Assembly: GCA_964019165.1 (NCBI GenBank)
Contig: OZ025272.1
Span: forward strand, 12,398,531-12,462,530
Source of the DNA: Mastigias papua
Taxonomy: Eukaryota > Cnidaria > Scyphozoa > Rhizostomeae > Mastigiidae
DNA length: 64,000 nucleotides
Direction of reading: 5' to 3'
Shown here in pieces: positions 29,101 through 41,500 of the stretch. Below the pieces are notes generated by a model. The model was not told the DNA's origin, searched no databases, and saw only the letters and a list, made by a program, of their open reading frames with translations. Position 1 is the stretch's first letter, and every line of letters begins with the position of its first letter. The position numbers and the translations under genes are program-made.

Positions 29101-32100
29101 CTGAGGCCACTAGCCGCCTTAAATTTCACACGAATGTGTGTACGGCACGGTAGGAAACATCGATCTAGTTAGAGATGTTGCACCTTGCATCTATATAACC
29201 TTGTAATTCTCAAAGGTTTACGTAATAGCTAATCGCCACATGTGCAAAGAAACATTGGAATTTAGGAATCTAGGCAATACTTTGAGGGAAACATTACAAG
29301 TATTGTGGTTGGCAAATGCCTATAATCAAGAGCAAATATCCTAGCACGATTGCGTACGAAAATAAGCTCTCTGCCACCTGCGCTAATATTGCATAGCCTT
29401 AGAGGAATTCAACAAGAAAATTTGAGAGGTCGATAAATGAAGCTAATACCAACATGCTTAGTGGAGAAGTGAAAAATAAAAGAAAGAGTGAACTATTGAA
29501 TGATTGAACGGGAGAAAATGTATTTAGTATATGCATAAATAAATTAAAAGTGGGAGTGCGAGAAAATAACTGACACCAGCGGATTTTGAACACATGAACC
29601 GCTATTTCCTTACACTCTCACTTTCAATCTCTCCTTAATCCTGCTACCTTAACATTCATACAATAAGTGCACAATTGAACAAATGCTTGAAGGGATGAAT
29701 GCACGAGTAAACGGATGCATGAATGAAAAGCCAAAAAAAGCAATCATTCATACTTAAAATGAATATTTTAATTATTAACATATACATATGGAAGATAAAT
29801 TTTAGACTAAGACACATATCACTAGCCAGCTGTACAAAATGATTGGATTATCAAGTGATCTTAACATAAATTCAAACGAGTCTTGTGAAGCTAAGCACGG
29901 TGCCATTGTAATTCAATTTCTCAAATACTTAACTAAGCCATCCATTATAAGCTCACAAAAATTTTCACCAAAATATTGCATTTACAATATAAACATGCAT
30001 AACGTTGTCCAACAAGACATAAAATCTTGTCCCTACGAAATATCCCATATGGAAAACAAAGCAATGGCGTCTTTCCAAAAAAGTTCTGTAACTCAGAGTC
30101 CGTGTCAATTTATTGCACGACCCATATCCTTCCCATTATTTCAATACTACCGGGGCTGATAGATATTTTGATAAACATTTGAAATCCAACAGCAATGATC
30201 TACAGCCAAGCTAAATGAAAGTCATCTATGGAAACTGGATAAAACCTCAAACGATTCTAATTTTTCCACCTACAATAGTCTACTTCAATAACAGCACACT
30301 GTTCTATCTCAGTAGTTAATGATAGACACAGTATCTACCATAAAGATCATTGGTTGGCTAGAACAGTTACTCCCAAACTGGGTTCCACCATCCCTTGCCT
30401 TGGGTACCGCGAAGGGCTTCAAGGGGCCACGGGAGGTTGCTGTTCCATGTTCAACTCGCTATTTTATTGAAATGTATCACTGCTAATAGTTTTTTCCTCT
30501 AAAGTATATTTATAATGACATGTTTATTCCTCCAAAGGACCCTGACTCGAAAAAAGTATATCCATAATGACACATGTTTATCCCTCCAGAAGACCCTGAC
30601 TCAAAAAATTATGCTACAGAGGACCGCTAAGTAAAATAATTTGAAAAGTTTAGGAGCCACTGGGTTAGACACTCTGGATACTTTGATCGCTAGGTACTTT
30701 GTTATATTATGGCACATGCCATACTGCTCACAAGGAGTCAAAAGATAATGCAAGTTATAGAGGACCAGGCGTAATTTCTGCTAATCGACTTGATAACTTT
30801 ATTATTCTATACTAGGCATGCTGATCGCTTTTCTACCAAGTCAATGCTCTACCATTCTACCATCTACTATGTTATACATTCACCACAAAAAGTTACAAAA
30901 ACATTACTAAAACTCTACTAAGCTACTTTACAATGCTTCTACTAGAACGATACCTCGGGGAGCAATATTACGTGTCTGCTCTGAGACCATTATATGACTA
31001 CATAGGAAAAAACACACAGAAAGACACCAAAAGACACGGAAATCACGGGTTTCAATCTAAGCAGCTTTCATGAATCTCTTACAAATATTTGGAAATCTAT
31101 ACTCTGAACAGGGATGAAATTCTTCATTTTTTAAAAAAAAATTGACATACCTTGGATGCGATGGTCAACAATTTGTATGGCATGGTGGGCTGAACACTGA
31201 GTGAACCAGTTGTCACCGAGTAAAACCATTATTTCGTTAGTGTGGATAATTTGCCCTTCAAAGAAGCCAACAGACCCAATTGGAACCTTTACGAAAATAA
31301 TCAAGATTTGAGAAATACAGTGTGGAATTGTAGGAAGTTTTGAAGTTGAAGTGATAAAAGTAGTCTCTCTATGCTTTCAAACAAAATCAACTACCAACTT
31401 TCAAAAATTAGCAGCTAACTTATTATGGTATGGGAAACGATAGAAATTAATCAGAACAAGAACAGTATGCCATATTCCAGAGAAAATTCTCCTTGTTTAA
31501 CAACATGATGATTGAATCATTGAAGGTTGTCCTTAGGGTAAACTAGGTGGAGTGATCACTTTAGAGGAGGGTTTAATACAGTTTTGAAATAAGAAAAGAT
31601 TTGCTATGGTGATAAAATATGTATATTTCAGAAACTTTTATCAATAACATCACAATCTTCATCAATTACTATCATTTCTGTTTGTAGCACATGGAGACAT
31701 TTGAGCTTGATTTTGATTGGTTTTAGTTGCATGCTAATGAACACAAAGAATATAACACAAAGAATATATTCATTATCAGCATAAATTATATTTGGCACTA
31801 TTCATGTGTTCTTTTTACTAATAAGTTAAACCAATTTTTAAGTTTATAATTTCTATGCCACTCATAGCAGAAATAGACATAAAGTTGCCTGGTTCTGACT
31901 AAGAGCAGCATCAACAATTCACTGAAACATGCATGGAAACAAAAGAAAAAGAAAACAATGAAGCAATCTGTGGTGTTTGAGGGGGGGGGGGTGCAAAAGA
32001 GAGGGGGCTTAATAAATTTTTGCTTCTTCAAAGGAGGACTAATTTAAGATGGCTGCTTAACTGAGAGGGGGGCCAAAAAGAGAAACTACTGTATATAGTA

Positions 32101-35100
32101 TTACTATCTGTAACAATTGCAAAGTTGCAATGTATTTTCATGCTCCCTGCACTATTGTCTTGAAGTATATAGTGTCATAGAGCTTTGTACATTTCTATCT
32201 GAATTTATATTCTGCGCTATATTATCAAGCAAATTATTGTCAAGACTTTAAAGCTCCCATCAATGTCTCTTCCAATGTAACTAAACCTTTAGTGAATTTA
32301 GAATCAAACCTAGAACTTGTATAGAAACTAGAAATGCCCAACCAATAGATAAGATAAGCTTTTACTGGGATGAAGAAAAAATCTCAGTCATTAATATTGT
32401 ATCATAAAAAGCAACAGTCGTCCTTAATCTAAAGCAGTGGAAGACACTGGGGAGGGGGATGAGGATGGTAATTGCTCAAAATGTTTCCTGAAACCTTCAT
32501 CTCCAGGTTCCGACAGTCTGGTTGCCCCCAAATAAACAGCCAAGTGTATGCTACCATTCAAAAGGCTATGAAGTAAAGTTCATATTGATTTCCTCTTCCA
32601 GCATCAACTATTTCATCTCCTTCATTCCTTTTTCTAAATATATGTATCTACTTCCCCTGCACAGAATGAGCTAAACTGAAAGTGAAGGAGCCCATGAAAG
32701 TCTCTAAATTATTTCAAATGCCATCTTCCCCCTTCTGTTGCTGCATTGAACTATGTGCTCCAAATCAGAAAATCTAAAGTAGATCTATGATGGGAGTGCA
32801 TTTCTGCTGTCTGCTTCCATTCATTCAATTTACCTTATATTCATGCCTAAGCTTTAATGGAAAACTTGTCAGTTTCTCTCTCAGATCTCCATACTCCTTC
32901 TTCAGTTTTTCCCTAAATATAGAAGAATTCTTTAAAGATATGACACCAGCTATAAACAGCCAAGTAAAACTGTTAGATAATGACACTTTCTGCATCAATA
33001 AATTAACTGGATTGAAATTCATATGTTATGTGCATAAAGACACAACATCATTGACTAATTAATTCAATAACAACAAATGTAAGATAAAAATATAGCTGAG
33101 TTTGAAGTTAAAAAATAATGCAAAATTAAACCTTTAGGATACATTTTAGAGCAATTTAAATACCATGCTACTCTGAACCTATAAAGGCAATAATAGAATC
33201 TTAATTTACAAAACCAGATCTGCTTGACCACCAAACACGACCATGTCACCTGTTATGTTATGTCTAAAAAATCAATCTACTTCAGATTTTATCTCAAAGT
33301 ACTTGTAAGCTTTTGCTAAGATTACAATGGCATCTCATACTATAGTACTGTTAAAACAAAATATCAGTTTGCTGCTTAGGACTATAAAGGGAAAGCTCAT
33401 TCATAGCAACCTAACCAGAATAAGACACTTACCATTTGTCTTTCTTTTGTTGTAATTCATGAATGGCCTACAAAGCAAATATCAAGAATTTCCCTTAAAA
33501 CAAGAAAGATCCAATCACACAAATAATAAGGATAATAAAGCTATTCTCAATAGATTTTCCATTTAAGTTCAATACATCAATTTGGTCATACTACCAATAT
33601 ATAAACTACACAAGATATGTCAAGTTGTGGCACTTTTTCACGATAAAGACTTCAAAAGAAACGATCTCTCTTAACAGTTACAACAAAACACTATGGACAT
33701 TTAGCCTCATATAGCCCTCCAACCACAATATACTTCCTAGTTCTATATTTGATGATAACATAAGCATATCCTAACTAAAGTGTAAAAATATAAATAACAT
33801 TTAAATTGATAATATATTCATATGTACTTTTAAAATGTCATAAATGCAACATTTACAAAAAGTATGGTTCTTTTTCATGATTACAAAAAGATAGATTGAC
33901 CCAATGACTTAGTACTTTCATATGTTTTGGTTGGCAGCAGGTTGTGCTACTGTCATTGCTGACATTTATGAAGTTGATTACAATCGTTAACTTCATAAAA
34001 TAAATTTGTTTTGCTGTAAGTACATACAGTATCAAAATAACAAGAAAGTCTAAGGATATAATCATGATAGTTTTATTGAGCATTCAATGCAAAATGGACC
34101 CAAGTCCCATGCTTTGCACCTTAGAAAATGCTAAAAATTGCACTGGTGGCTTAATCACAGTTGATTAATGGTAATAAATGATGAGAGAAAGAAATAGTGA
34201 GACTGTTGGTCCCTTAAAGTTCTTACATGAATAAACTGTAAAAGTTCATCAAAAATGAAAAATATACAAAACTTATAAAACATTTACATCCTCAAGTGTG
34301 TGGTGCTATATCAAATTTAGACCTGTTATAACATTAAGATATGTACTTCTAAATATCTCTGTTTCAAATTTAGTACTCAAAGTACTGAATGGGAATATAT
34401 ATTAGGAAATTGATTCCAAAACTTAAGACATAAAAAAATGCATGTAGACAAACTTCTGCATTGCTTCATCACTATGAACTTCTACCTACAGTGCATTTTC
34501 AAATGTAAATTATTTGAAATTCAATAATTTTACATTTATCTTGAATGTATAAGTAGACAGATTTATCTTATCTACCATATTGTTTATATCTATATTACAT
34601 TACACTATTTTACACTAACATATATCCTGACACAAAACAAAACCTCCTACAAAATTGTCTGAGGAGAAAATTTGTTTTGTAGAATGTATTTAACTCTCCA
34701 TATAAGCTGAGAGCTGAAGCTTACCTAATCATTTCTCTGCATTGGAATACAATCTTTTCTGAATGAACCTATAAACTTAGATGACCCTAACATTCCTAAT
34801 TCAAGGATAATTTTTGGCTGGCTGTTTTTAGTGCTATTCCTCTTTCACCGTGGACTTTCTACAGCTAAATACTATAAGTTATATCTAAAACTATGACATA
34901 ACAGTTTTGTATGGCAATTTTAGTGGAACAATTGCGTAGCTGACAAAACCTGTTCCTTGGACTCTCTGCTCATACAGGAAATTAAGTCCTACTAAGTATT
35001 CAGTGTCAGTTTCCGGTAGTATTGCTCTACCGATTTTTCATCCGTGGCTAGACATGATCTTACGTTGTACCTATCGCTTGACAGATAACCCCCTCAACAA

Positions 35101-35665
35101 AAAATGTGTACAATATTATTTACTAATCTATCAAACACACTACTTACGATACATTCCTGTTATAATACTAACTTCAAGATAATGAGAATTTAGTGGCTGC
35201 TTTTCATAAGTAGCATTCTTCTTAAAAGCATACTCTGTTACCTCTTTAAGGGTCCCCTTGTACTGAGGAGGGAATTCGAAGACGACCTTTGATTCAAGTC
35301 AAGAATATCACACGAGCTCTGCCGTACGCCCTAACCCAGCATAACGCCGCGTGAAAAAAACAATTTTCATTTCAAGCCTTGAAGCCTATTGCGGTCTATC
35401 AACTATTATGGATCTTCTGTTCATTAAATTGAGCTACATGTTGAAACCAAGGAATGAACTTTCTTGTTCAGTGCAATTACAAGAGACCAGACTCCTGAAG
35501 CGGGAAAGCAACCGAACAGTTTCGAACAATAAATTGTCAATTTACTTGTACCAAGGAATGTGAATACGGCCACAGCCACAATAGTATTAGACGTATAAAT
35601 CAAAGCTTTCTCACCTTTAAATGCTGAAATGTTAATCGTTCTGCACCAGAGAAGTCATCTGTCAT
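23068..35665 (-). CDS. URI1: URI1 orthologue, unconventional prefoldin RPB5 interactor, 10 exons
   Basis: URI1 is the alpha-class prefoldin-like scaffold of the R2TP/prefoldin-like complex; it binds the RNA polymerase subunit RPB5. I join ten exons (35665-35615, 33467-33433, 32912-32834, 31286-31151, 28550-28459, 27543-27486, 26594-26197, 25156-24872, 24455-24393, 23118-23068). Their 1248 nt stay in frame and give 415 residues; the human protein is about 535. From memory of the family, conserved blocks appear in order: the prefoldin coiled coil (KKDKWEKLKKEYGDLREKL), HTNEIMVLLGDNWF, VDIREE, HIAHKS, ERLFARLDELE, ERVRIRSF, SPADIYAQF, KPLKSILKK, CGTVIERV and the C-terminal VSRFKASR. SILK and KPILK repeats in exon 8 resemble the protein phosphatase 1 docking motif known in URI1. 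The acidic run of the human protein is missing. The gene is divergent from the FREM1-like gene. Confidence 0.93.
23148..23388. repeat. GATCAT/CAT trinucleotide microsatellite
   Basis: About 240 bp of catgat hexamers grading into CAT repeats, in the last URI1 intron very near its acceptor. Poly-I or poly-M ORFs here are artefacts. Confidence 0.93.
24393..24455 (-). CDS. URI1: URI1 exon 9
   Basis: Encodes AVCGTVIERVTDGSTNQ, matching human FSGTVIEKEF. Acceptor ctctcactcttag, donor GAG|gtatgt. Confidence 0.92.
24872..25156 (-). CDS. URI1: URI1 exon 8, SILK motifs
   Basis: Starts DVPSSGKPLVNGNEQRF, then SPADIYAQF, KSILKK and two KPILK repeats. Donor GAG|gtttga is non-consensus; without splicing, translation would stop one codon later. 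Confidence 0.92.
25255..25870 (+). mobile_element. LINE 3' fragment inside URI1 intron, antisense to gene
   Basis: Frameshifted pieces of the same LINE type as at 20 kb: VKYLGVSLNQHLDWS, ETLSHIYRGI, and SFSYRGAYLWNSLEREVKQA ending near 25800. Stops break it throughout. It lies between URI1 exons 7 and 8 on the opposite strand. Confidence 0.8.
26197..26594 (-). CDS. URI1: URI1 exon 7
   Basis: Encodes GKKHIAHKS, ERLFARLDELELEEK and ERVRIRSF. The 3' border is uncertain: TTC|gtatta at 26197 keeps the conserved VRI and phase 0, and AGG|gttcgt at 26212 is an alternative. Both are weak donors. Confidence 0.88.
26981..27031 (+). repeat. GGGGCAA heptamer array, about 7 units
   Basis: Tandem ggggcaa units on the plus strand within a URI1 intron. 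Seven evenly spaced G-runs could fold as G-quadruplex on the strand opposite to the transcript. Confidence 0.9.
27486..27543 (-). CDS. URI1: URI1 exon 6
   Basis: Encodes AEGIVDIREESSHKSRQST, matching the family VDIREE block. Acceptor gatttcag, donor ACAG|gtaaca. Confidence 0.93.
28459..28550 (-). CDS. URI1: URI1 exon 5
   Basis: Second coiled-coil arm, VEKNLKDVCEEINFLESRMK. Acceptor tttttaacag, donor AAA|gtaagt. Confidence 0.92.
30500..30609. repeat. Imperfect tandem duplication of about 55 bp
   Basis: Two diverged copies containing aatgacatgtttat and ccctgactc, in the large URI1 intron 4. No coding signal. Confidence 0.6.
31151..31286 (-). CDS. URI1: URI1 exon 4, prefoldin core
   Basis: Encodes VPIGSVGFFEGQIIHTNEIM and VLLGDNWFTQCSAHHA, nearly identical in pattern to the human prefoldin core. 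Donor CAAG|gtatgt, phase 1. Confidence 0.95.
32834..32912 (-). CDS. URI1: URI1 exon 3
   Basis: Acceptor ctatatttag, donor AAG|gtaaat. It encodes EKLKKEYGDLREKLTSFP, equivalent to human DYNALRERLSTLP. Confidence 0.9.
33433..33467 (-). CDS. URI1: URI1 exon 2
   Basis: A 35-nt exon, acceptor gctttgtag and donor TG|gtaagt, encoding AIHELQQKKDKW, the start of the prefoldin coiled coil. Confidence 0.85.
35615..35665 (-). CDS. URI1: URI1 exon 1
   Basis: ATG at 35665 with A at -3. It reads MTDDFSGAERLTFQHLK and the donor is AAG|gtgaga in phase 0. The N-terminus is poorly conserved in this family, so this exon rests on splice site and phase. Confidence 0.7.
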
Positions 35666-38225
35666 TTTCTATTTTCAGTCGTATCTATTGTGCTTATCTT
35701 CATGTTATTTTCATTCCCTAACTGAATTCCCAACCTCGATCTAAACTGCAACCTGACCATATGAACCTGACAGAGACTCGCTGCTGTCAATCAATCTCTT
35801 TGACTCCTATTAACGTAAATGCGAAACTTATGTTAAAACTTGTCAAAACTATGGTTAACATCAACTACTAAAGAATAATGACAATGCATATTTGGGTTTT
35901 ATACACAGCAGATGCTCAGTGAACGCAAGTTATGCAATGTCATTCATGCGCAAAGCGTAAAGGAAAATGTACCGTTCAAGAAGACTATTAGCTATCAGTA
36001 TAACAATAGCACATAACTGCTCTTTTGCAGTGACGTAAACTTAGATTTAACCAAGGAGGGGCTCTTTCTACTGTGGAGGGCGTGGCCAGTACCATCGAGA
36101 GGGGAGGGCGGAAGCCCATAAGGGCCCAACATATTAGTAGCCCTGGGGTCCGAGCTGGCTCTGAACGGGCCTGGGCGTGACATAGTAAAGCGTTGGGCGA
36201 GATCAAACCCTTTTTAGTTTTTGGAAGCTTTAAAATCTGAAGTCATATATTCGGAAGATCTTCGGCGCAGAACGTCAGGTCGAAGATATTTTGGGGCAAC
36301 ATTTTGACGCAGAACTATGCTGGTAGCAACTTTGGGGCAACTCTCATTGAACTGTTTTGAAGACCCTTAATCTTGTCCCTCTTTCCGCTTATAAAGCCCA
36401 ATTTAAACGACACTACTCAACCCAGGTTGAAACAAGGTTACGCCAACCCAACCCGATTAAACTCTGTGCACTTTGCACAGCAAATTGGCTCTTCGCCGTG
36501 TAAAGTGGATCTGGGGTGTAATACAGTTACTTTTAGGTTCTGCTTTTAGTTTAGATTTTAGCTTAGTCCAGCCCTTGATTAGTTTAGTTCATCGTGTGCA
36601 GTCTAGAGTAGAACACACCGCTAGTTTATTAGGTCATTCATTTATTAGTATAATTCGTTTAGTATACTGTCACGGTTTAATTAGGCTTCATAGTTATTTA
36701 ATGCCAAGCAAGTACTGTGTGTGTGTCACTCAGTACTCCGCTCTAATGCACATATTTGGCATCCGGCATTAGAGGGGGGCAGTGAGAATTAGAGTCAGAG
36801 TCAAGAACAAGTGATTTGGTCAATTAGAGATTGACTTTGAGAAAAGTTCAACGCTAAGGAGGTCTATACGAGGTGTTTATGAAAGACCCGTAGTAATAAG
36901 TACGATTTGAAGAGATTGATTGAAAATTACTAATATACGGAAAAACGATTTCTCAAGTAACTATGCCTATATCAACCAAGAAATATAGCACTTCTTCGTC
37001 GCCAATGTTCACCGTACACACTTTCCTTCTCGCCAATAATCTCCCGTCGCACTTTTTTAATCGTCTCCTATATTCTTCCCGCGTGCTCTCTCTTTCCTCT
37101 CCGAGCCCCTAGTCTAAATTGCCTACTAAATAATGAGGTACCGTATACTGATTCGTGTATTTCATTTGGTGATCCTGCCGTAAATGAAAGGAAAGTTTAC
37201 AGGGGTTAGAATTCGGCACTGAAGACGAAAAGCTGTCACTGCTTGGAATAAAATCTTGACAATCTTCATCTTTGCATTCAATACATTGGTCTTCTTCTGT
37301 TACACATATTGGAGAGCTATATTGGCAGAAGGGTCACACCATAAGAGGGTATTTGTTTTATCTCATGTTCTCGCAAATCATTGACAATGCAAAACAAAGG
37401 AACTGCAAAAATTTTGCGATTTTGATTTCAATGAAATACACCCACTTTTTTATATGGAACCTAGCTCAAGGCCTAGTTCCAAAAGTTCCTTATTTTTGGA
37501 CCTCTAATGATCAAATTATAGTACTAAACGTCCTTTAACAGTTCTTTAATTTTCAACCCATTATTAGTACAATAAAAATGGTACAAACACATGCAAAATA
37601 TTGAAATCCTGCACTTCACCTTAACTTTTGGCTATAACGTAAGATCAATGAAAAATGAAGGATTTAACACAAGCATAGCAAACAATCTATGAGGGTTTTG
37701 GCTGCTAATGAATGGAACCAGCTTCCTATTTCTTGATTGCTTGCAGTTTACATACTAATTCAGGACTCCACATTTAGGTTTCTCATACAGTGGTTCCTTA
37801 TAAAAAAGCGTCTAGTGTGTTACATCTCATGGGTAGCTTGCCAAGCCACCATACCTTGATGAAATGTGCTGCGAGCAAGCTTTTCCTCCCTCTCTCTCTC
37901 TCTCTTCATAAAAATAAATCGCCTTTAGAGAATTTTACAAAACGCATTTTAGCAAACAAATTCTAGAATGTGCACACCGAACTTCTGCCTTTATTCACAT
38001 TGTTAAATCGGCGAATTGAATGGGCGGATGTTGTGGCATCTCTTTGAATTGAGATCACAAGAGATCATCGAACATAAAGCCATTCGCAGTTGCAGCCATT
38101 TGCTGGAGGTCAAAATGTGAACAGTTATGCCTGTACGGTTCTATAAGATGCTTAACATAAATCAGCAATGATTCCACAAATAGCTTTTATATTGCCCAAA
38201 TACCTAACATATAGAGAATTTTAAG
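35666..38225. promoter_or_regulatory. Divergent 5' region between URI1 and FREM1-like gene
   Basis: About 2.56 kb separates the two start codons, transcribed away from each other. A locally GC-rich stretch lies at 36040-36180, and the rest is AT-rich with a copy of a dispersed repeat at 37445-37820. No TATA box can be assigned with confidence. ORFs here have no splice or homology support. Confidence 0.4.
37445..37820. repeat. Dispersed repeat R1, copy 1
   Basis: Alignable by eye to 40609-41030: shared blocks ggaacctagct, ggcctag, aaaatggtacaaacaca and the end motif ggttccttataa. No TIRs or coding capacity seen; it may be a non-autonomous element. Confidence 0.7.
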
Positions 38226-38567
38226 ATGGAGCGCGCACTCTTCTTAGTTCTTCTCTCTCTGGTCAGCTCTGGTGTTCTTATTGGTACAACGGTCCAAGGA
38301 AGTGATATGGTGGTCAAGCGTGGATTTGAAGCCGTCCTCAAGCTAGAACATTTGCGCGTCGTACGAAACGATTCAATCGTTTGTAGAATCGAAATCGTAC
38401 CCGATCCGGTTTGCCTACGTTATGGGAGTATGACATCAGACAGATTTTACTGCAACTCTGATAATTCGAAACCAGTCTTGTATTTTCATTCGGGTTCTGG
38501 AATATCCGATACCGACTGCATTAAAATGAAACTGCTATTGTTTTACGAGGACAAAACGATAATAAAG
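38226..38567 (+). CDS. FREM1-like exon 1, signal peptide
   Basis: ATG with A at -3 and G at +4. 114 codons with an N-terminal hydrophobic leader, then VKRGFEAVLKLEHLRVV, like the FREM N-terminal region. Donor AAG|gtaagc, phase 0. Confidence 0.88.
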
Positions 38568-41500
38568 GTAAGCAAAATGAGAACACAACTATAAGTATTT
38601 GTTTGTGAGCTTATTCATCAAAAACGTCAAATTGAGAGCACTATGCACAAACAACATACAACATTGTAGTGTAGTGTTGCTTAGAATGCTGCAATGAAGG
38701 TGTATAGTAGACAATCACGTATTATTGGAATCTAATTTGTGCTGTGAATGCTGTCCAGTATAACCTGACGATCTCTGTCTTCAAGTTTCCTAACTCCAAT
38801 CAAAAAGGCCCCCATCTTTATAGCGTGCTTTGAGATGCCTTTCTCTTTTGTCTCCTTTGATAAGCATTCGCATTGCTGCTCTCCTACCAGGAGTGGTATT
38901 TTGTATGCCACTTATACGCATCCTTGCTAATGTAGCAAATACCCTTGAAGAAGAGGATTTATTGACTAGGAATCCTAGCCTTAGAATATGATCACCGCCA
39001 CAATGTTAGCATTGATGCCATTGATGCAAGATGCAAACCCGGGTTTGCAGCTACTAATCCTTCAGGATTCAAAATGTAATACAGGATATTACATATTCAT
39101 TCTTTTGTAGTTCATGCTATCCTGCCAAGAGCAGTCTCTAAGCTTATTTTGTTAACTTTTGCATAGGGAATTATACCCATGGCATTAGTTCTCCCAATGC
39201 CATACCATCCCATATTATATCATTTCGCATCGGACCATTCAGTATCATGCTATCCGATTCCAACCCAGAGCACTCCATATTATTTCATACTACATCACAC
39301 CATTCCATAAAATACGATACTATTCAAGCATGATGCAAACCATACCACATTTCATACTACAACACAAAACTGCCTATTTCTTTCTTTGCATTTTATGATT
39401 TAACAATAAATACTTCAATATCAATCCGTCGATTTCCTGATTTACGATTTTTCAATGTCTCCCTCTAAAAAATTTTGCGGTTTCTTCGAGCACACCTGTT
39501 ATATACCAAACAAAGTTCCAGGGTAACCTAAATTTTCTTAAGCAATTTTTGAATAACTCTCCTTTCAATAGTGACTTCACGATTTAACTTCCAATATCCT
39601 TAGTGCTTGTTTTTCCTTGAGGCTAACCACTAATGAAATCACCTAAGAGACGTCATCCAGATTTATCTTTTAGCATGATCTTCTTATTTATAGCCATATA
39701 CTATTAACTCAAACGTTAATTGAGCTGGTGAAATTGCATCGAATATGATGCTGAGTTTATTTCCAATCCTGTTCACCTTTTCTAACGCTGTAACACAAGT
39801 TTACACGTTAGCTTTATTTATCATGACTCTTCTGTACGAAATGATGACGAAAAAAGTTTATCGTCAAGTGGCAGGAGCACAGAGAACGTGAGGCAGACGA
39901 CAGGTTGTCCCGGAGTCCGAACCTGAGAGGGATACCCAAAGATATGAAGTGATTCTTTGATAACTTTTTAAGTTTCATAATGTCTTCATCATGGGCCTCG
40001 CTTTGTTCATTTGCGGGAGACCCATAACAGCTCTCGGATTGCCTGTCAATTAAAAGAAAATCAAACGACAAGACTCATCTTGTTTGCACCAAACACAGTG
40101 AAAAGTGACATAGTATCACCTGGTCCCTATCTGTCTATGGTGGTTGTGCAACTCTAAAATTGACATGGAAAGTGAGTTGAAGCCATAATGTAAGAAGGAT
40201 TAAAAATTAGTAAAGTAGTGTTTGTATCAGACTTCTTTCAGAGACGGTAATTTCATGGGATTGATAGGACCTGTTAAAATTATTTAGGATAGTATTCATG
40301 TATACCTATTTATAAATATTTTACTAATTTAATTCTTTATTTTCATGTATGCATATTTGCTGTTCATATTGTAAAAGCTAACTATGGAATAACTACCAGC
40401 TATTGAAAATTTAAATTTGTTGAAGACATTCGTCGTCAAATTGCTGCCTCAGAATCAACTGCTTTTCAAAGCACAGCTTTTCTCTGCGAAACCCGACTGC
40501 TAACCTTTGGTGAATTTTCACGTGTATTTCGTATTTCAAGATCTCTTTTCCTTTCCTATCCACAAGCTCTAACATTCAAGCTTGCATGCATTACACGGTT
40601 TAATTTTAAAAGGAACCTAGCTTTAGGCCTAGCTCCAAAAGCTCCTTATTTTCAGACTTCTAATTATTATTAAATTGTATTACTAAAAGTTTCTTAACAG
40701 TTTCTTAATTTTCACTCCACATTTACTGCCATACAAATGGTACAGACACAAGTAAAACATTGATTTCTAATTTTGCCTTTATTTTCGGGCATAACTTAAG
40801 ATCATTGAAACATGAAACACTTGACACAAGCACAGCAAATAATCTACGCGGATTTTGGCTGCAATTGCTTGAAACCAGCTTCCAAATTCTTGACTGTTTG
40901 CCGCTGTAAAAATGTGTCAAATTGAAAAGTTCCCTACGGAATTTTCCTTTAGTAATATAAGTTCTTGAAATATTTCGGCATTCTACATGCAGGTTCCTTA
41001 TAACGTGGTTCCTTATAACAAAGCGTGTAACTTCTCTCTTAACGATTGACTTCATTTGTATCGGAATGCTAGGTTTTTTGAATACGAGTTTGGTTTCCTC
41101 CAAACTGCACTACTTTCAGAAGGTCCTACTTTTGGAGTACAAAAAAACACCGCTAATTGGCAGTGAACTATTAACGCCACTTTGCTTATAATAAATAAGG
41201 ATAAATATGGATTATTATTTATCTTTCTCCTTCTCGTCCCTACAGAAAACGGTCCGGCTTTCAAAAGCAGTTTGGATTTACATAAAGCTGCTTACGGCGT
41301 TTTGAAAGGGCGACGAAGTTCGTCACGAACCTTTCGTGCTGAAGATGATTGCAAACTGCGCCACAAATGCAATTCATTTAGATAGTACATACATCAGGCG
41401 ATTAAATCTAATAGCATTAACGAAAGCAAAAGACAACATCATTCATATCTACGTTTTTCCTATACGACCGCGTTATATTATCGAGAGGACTTGTTTTCGT

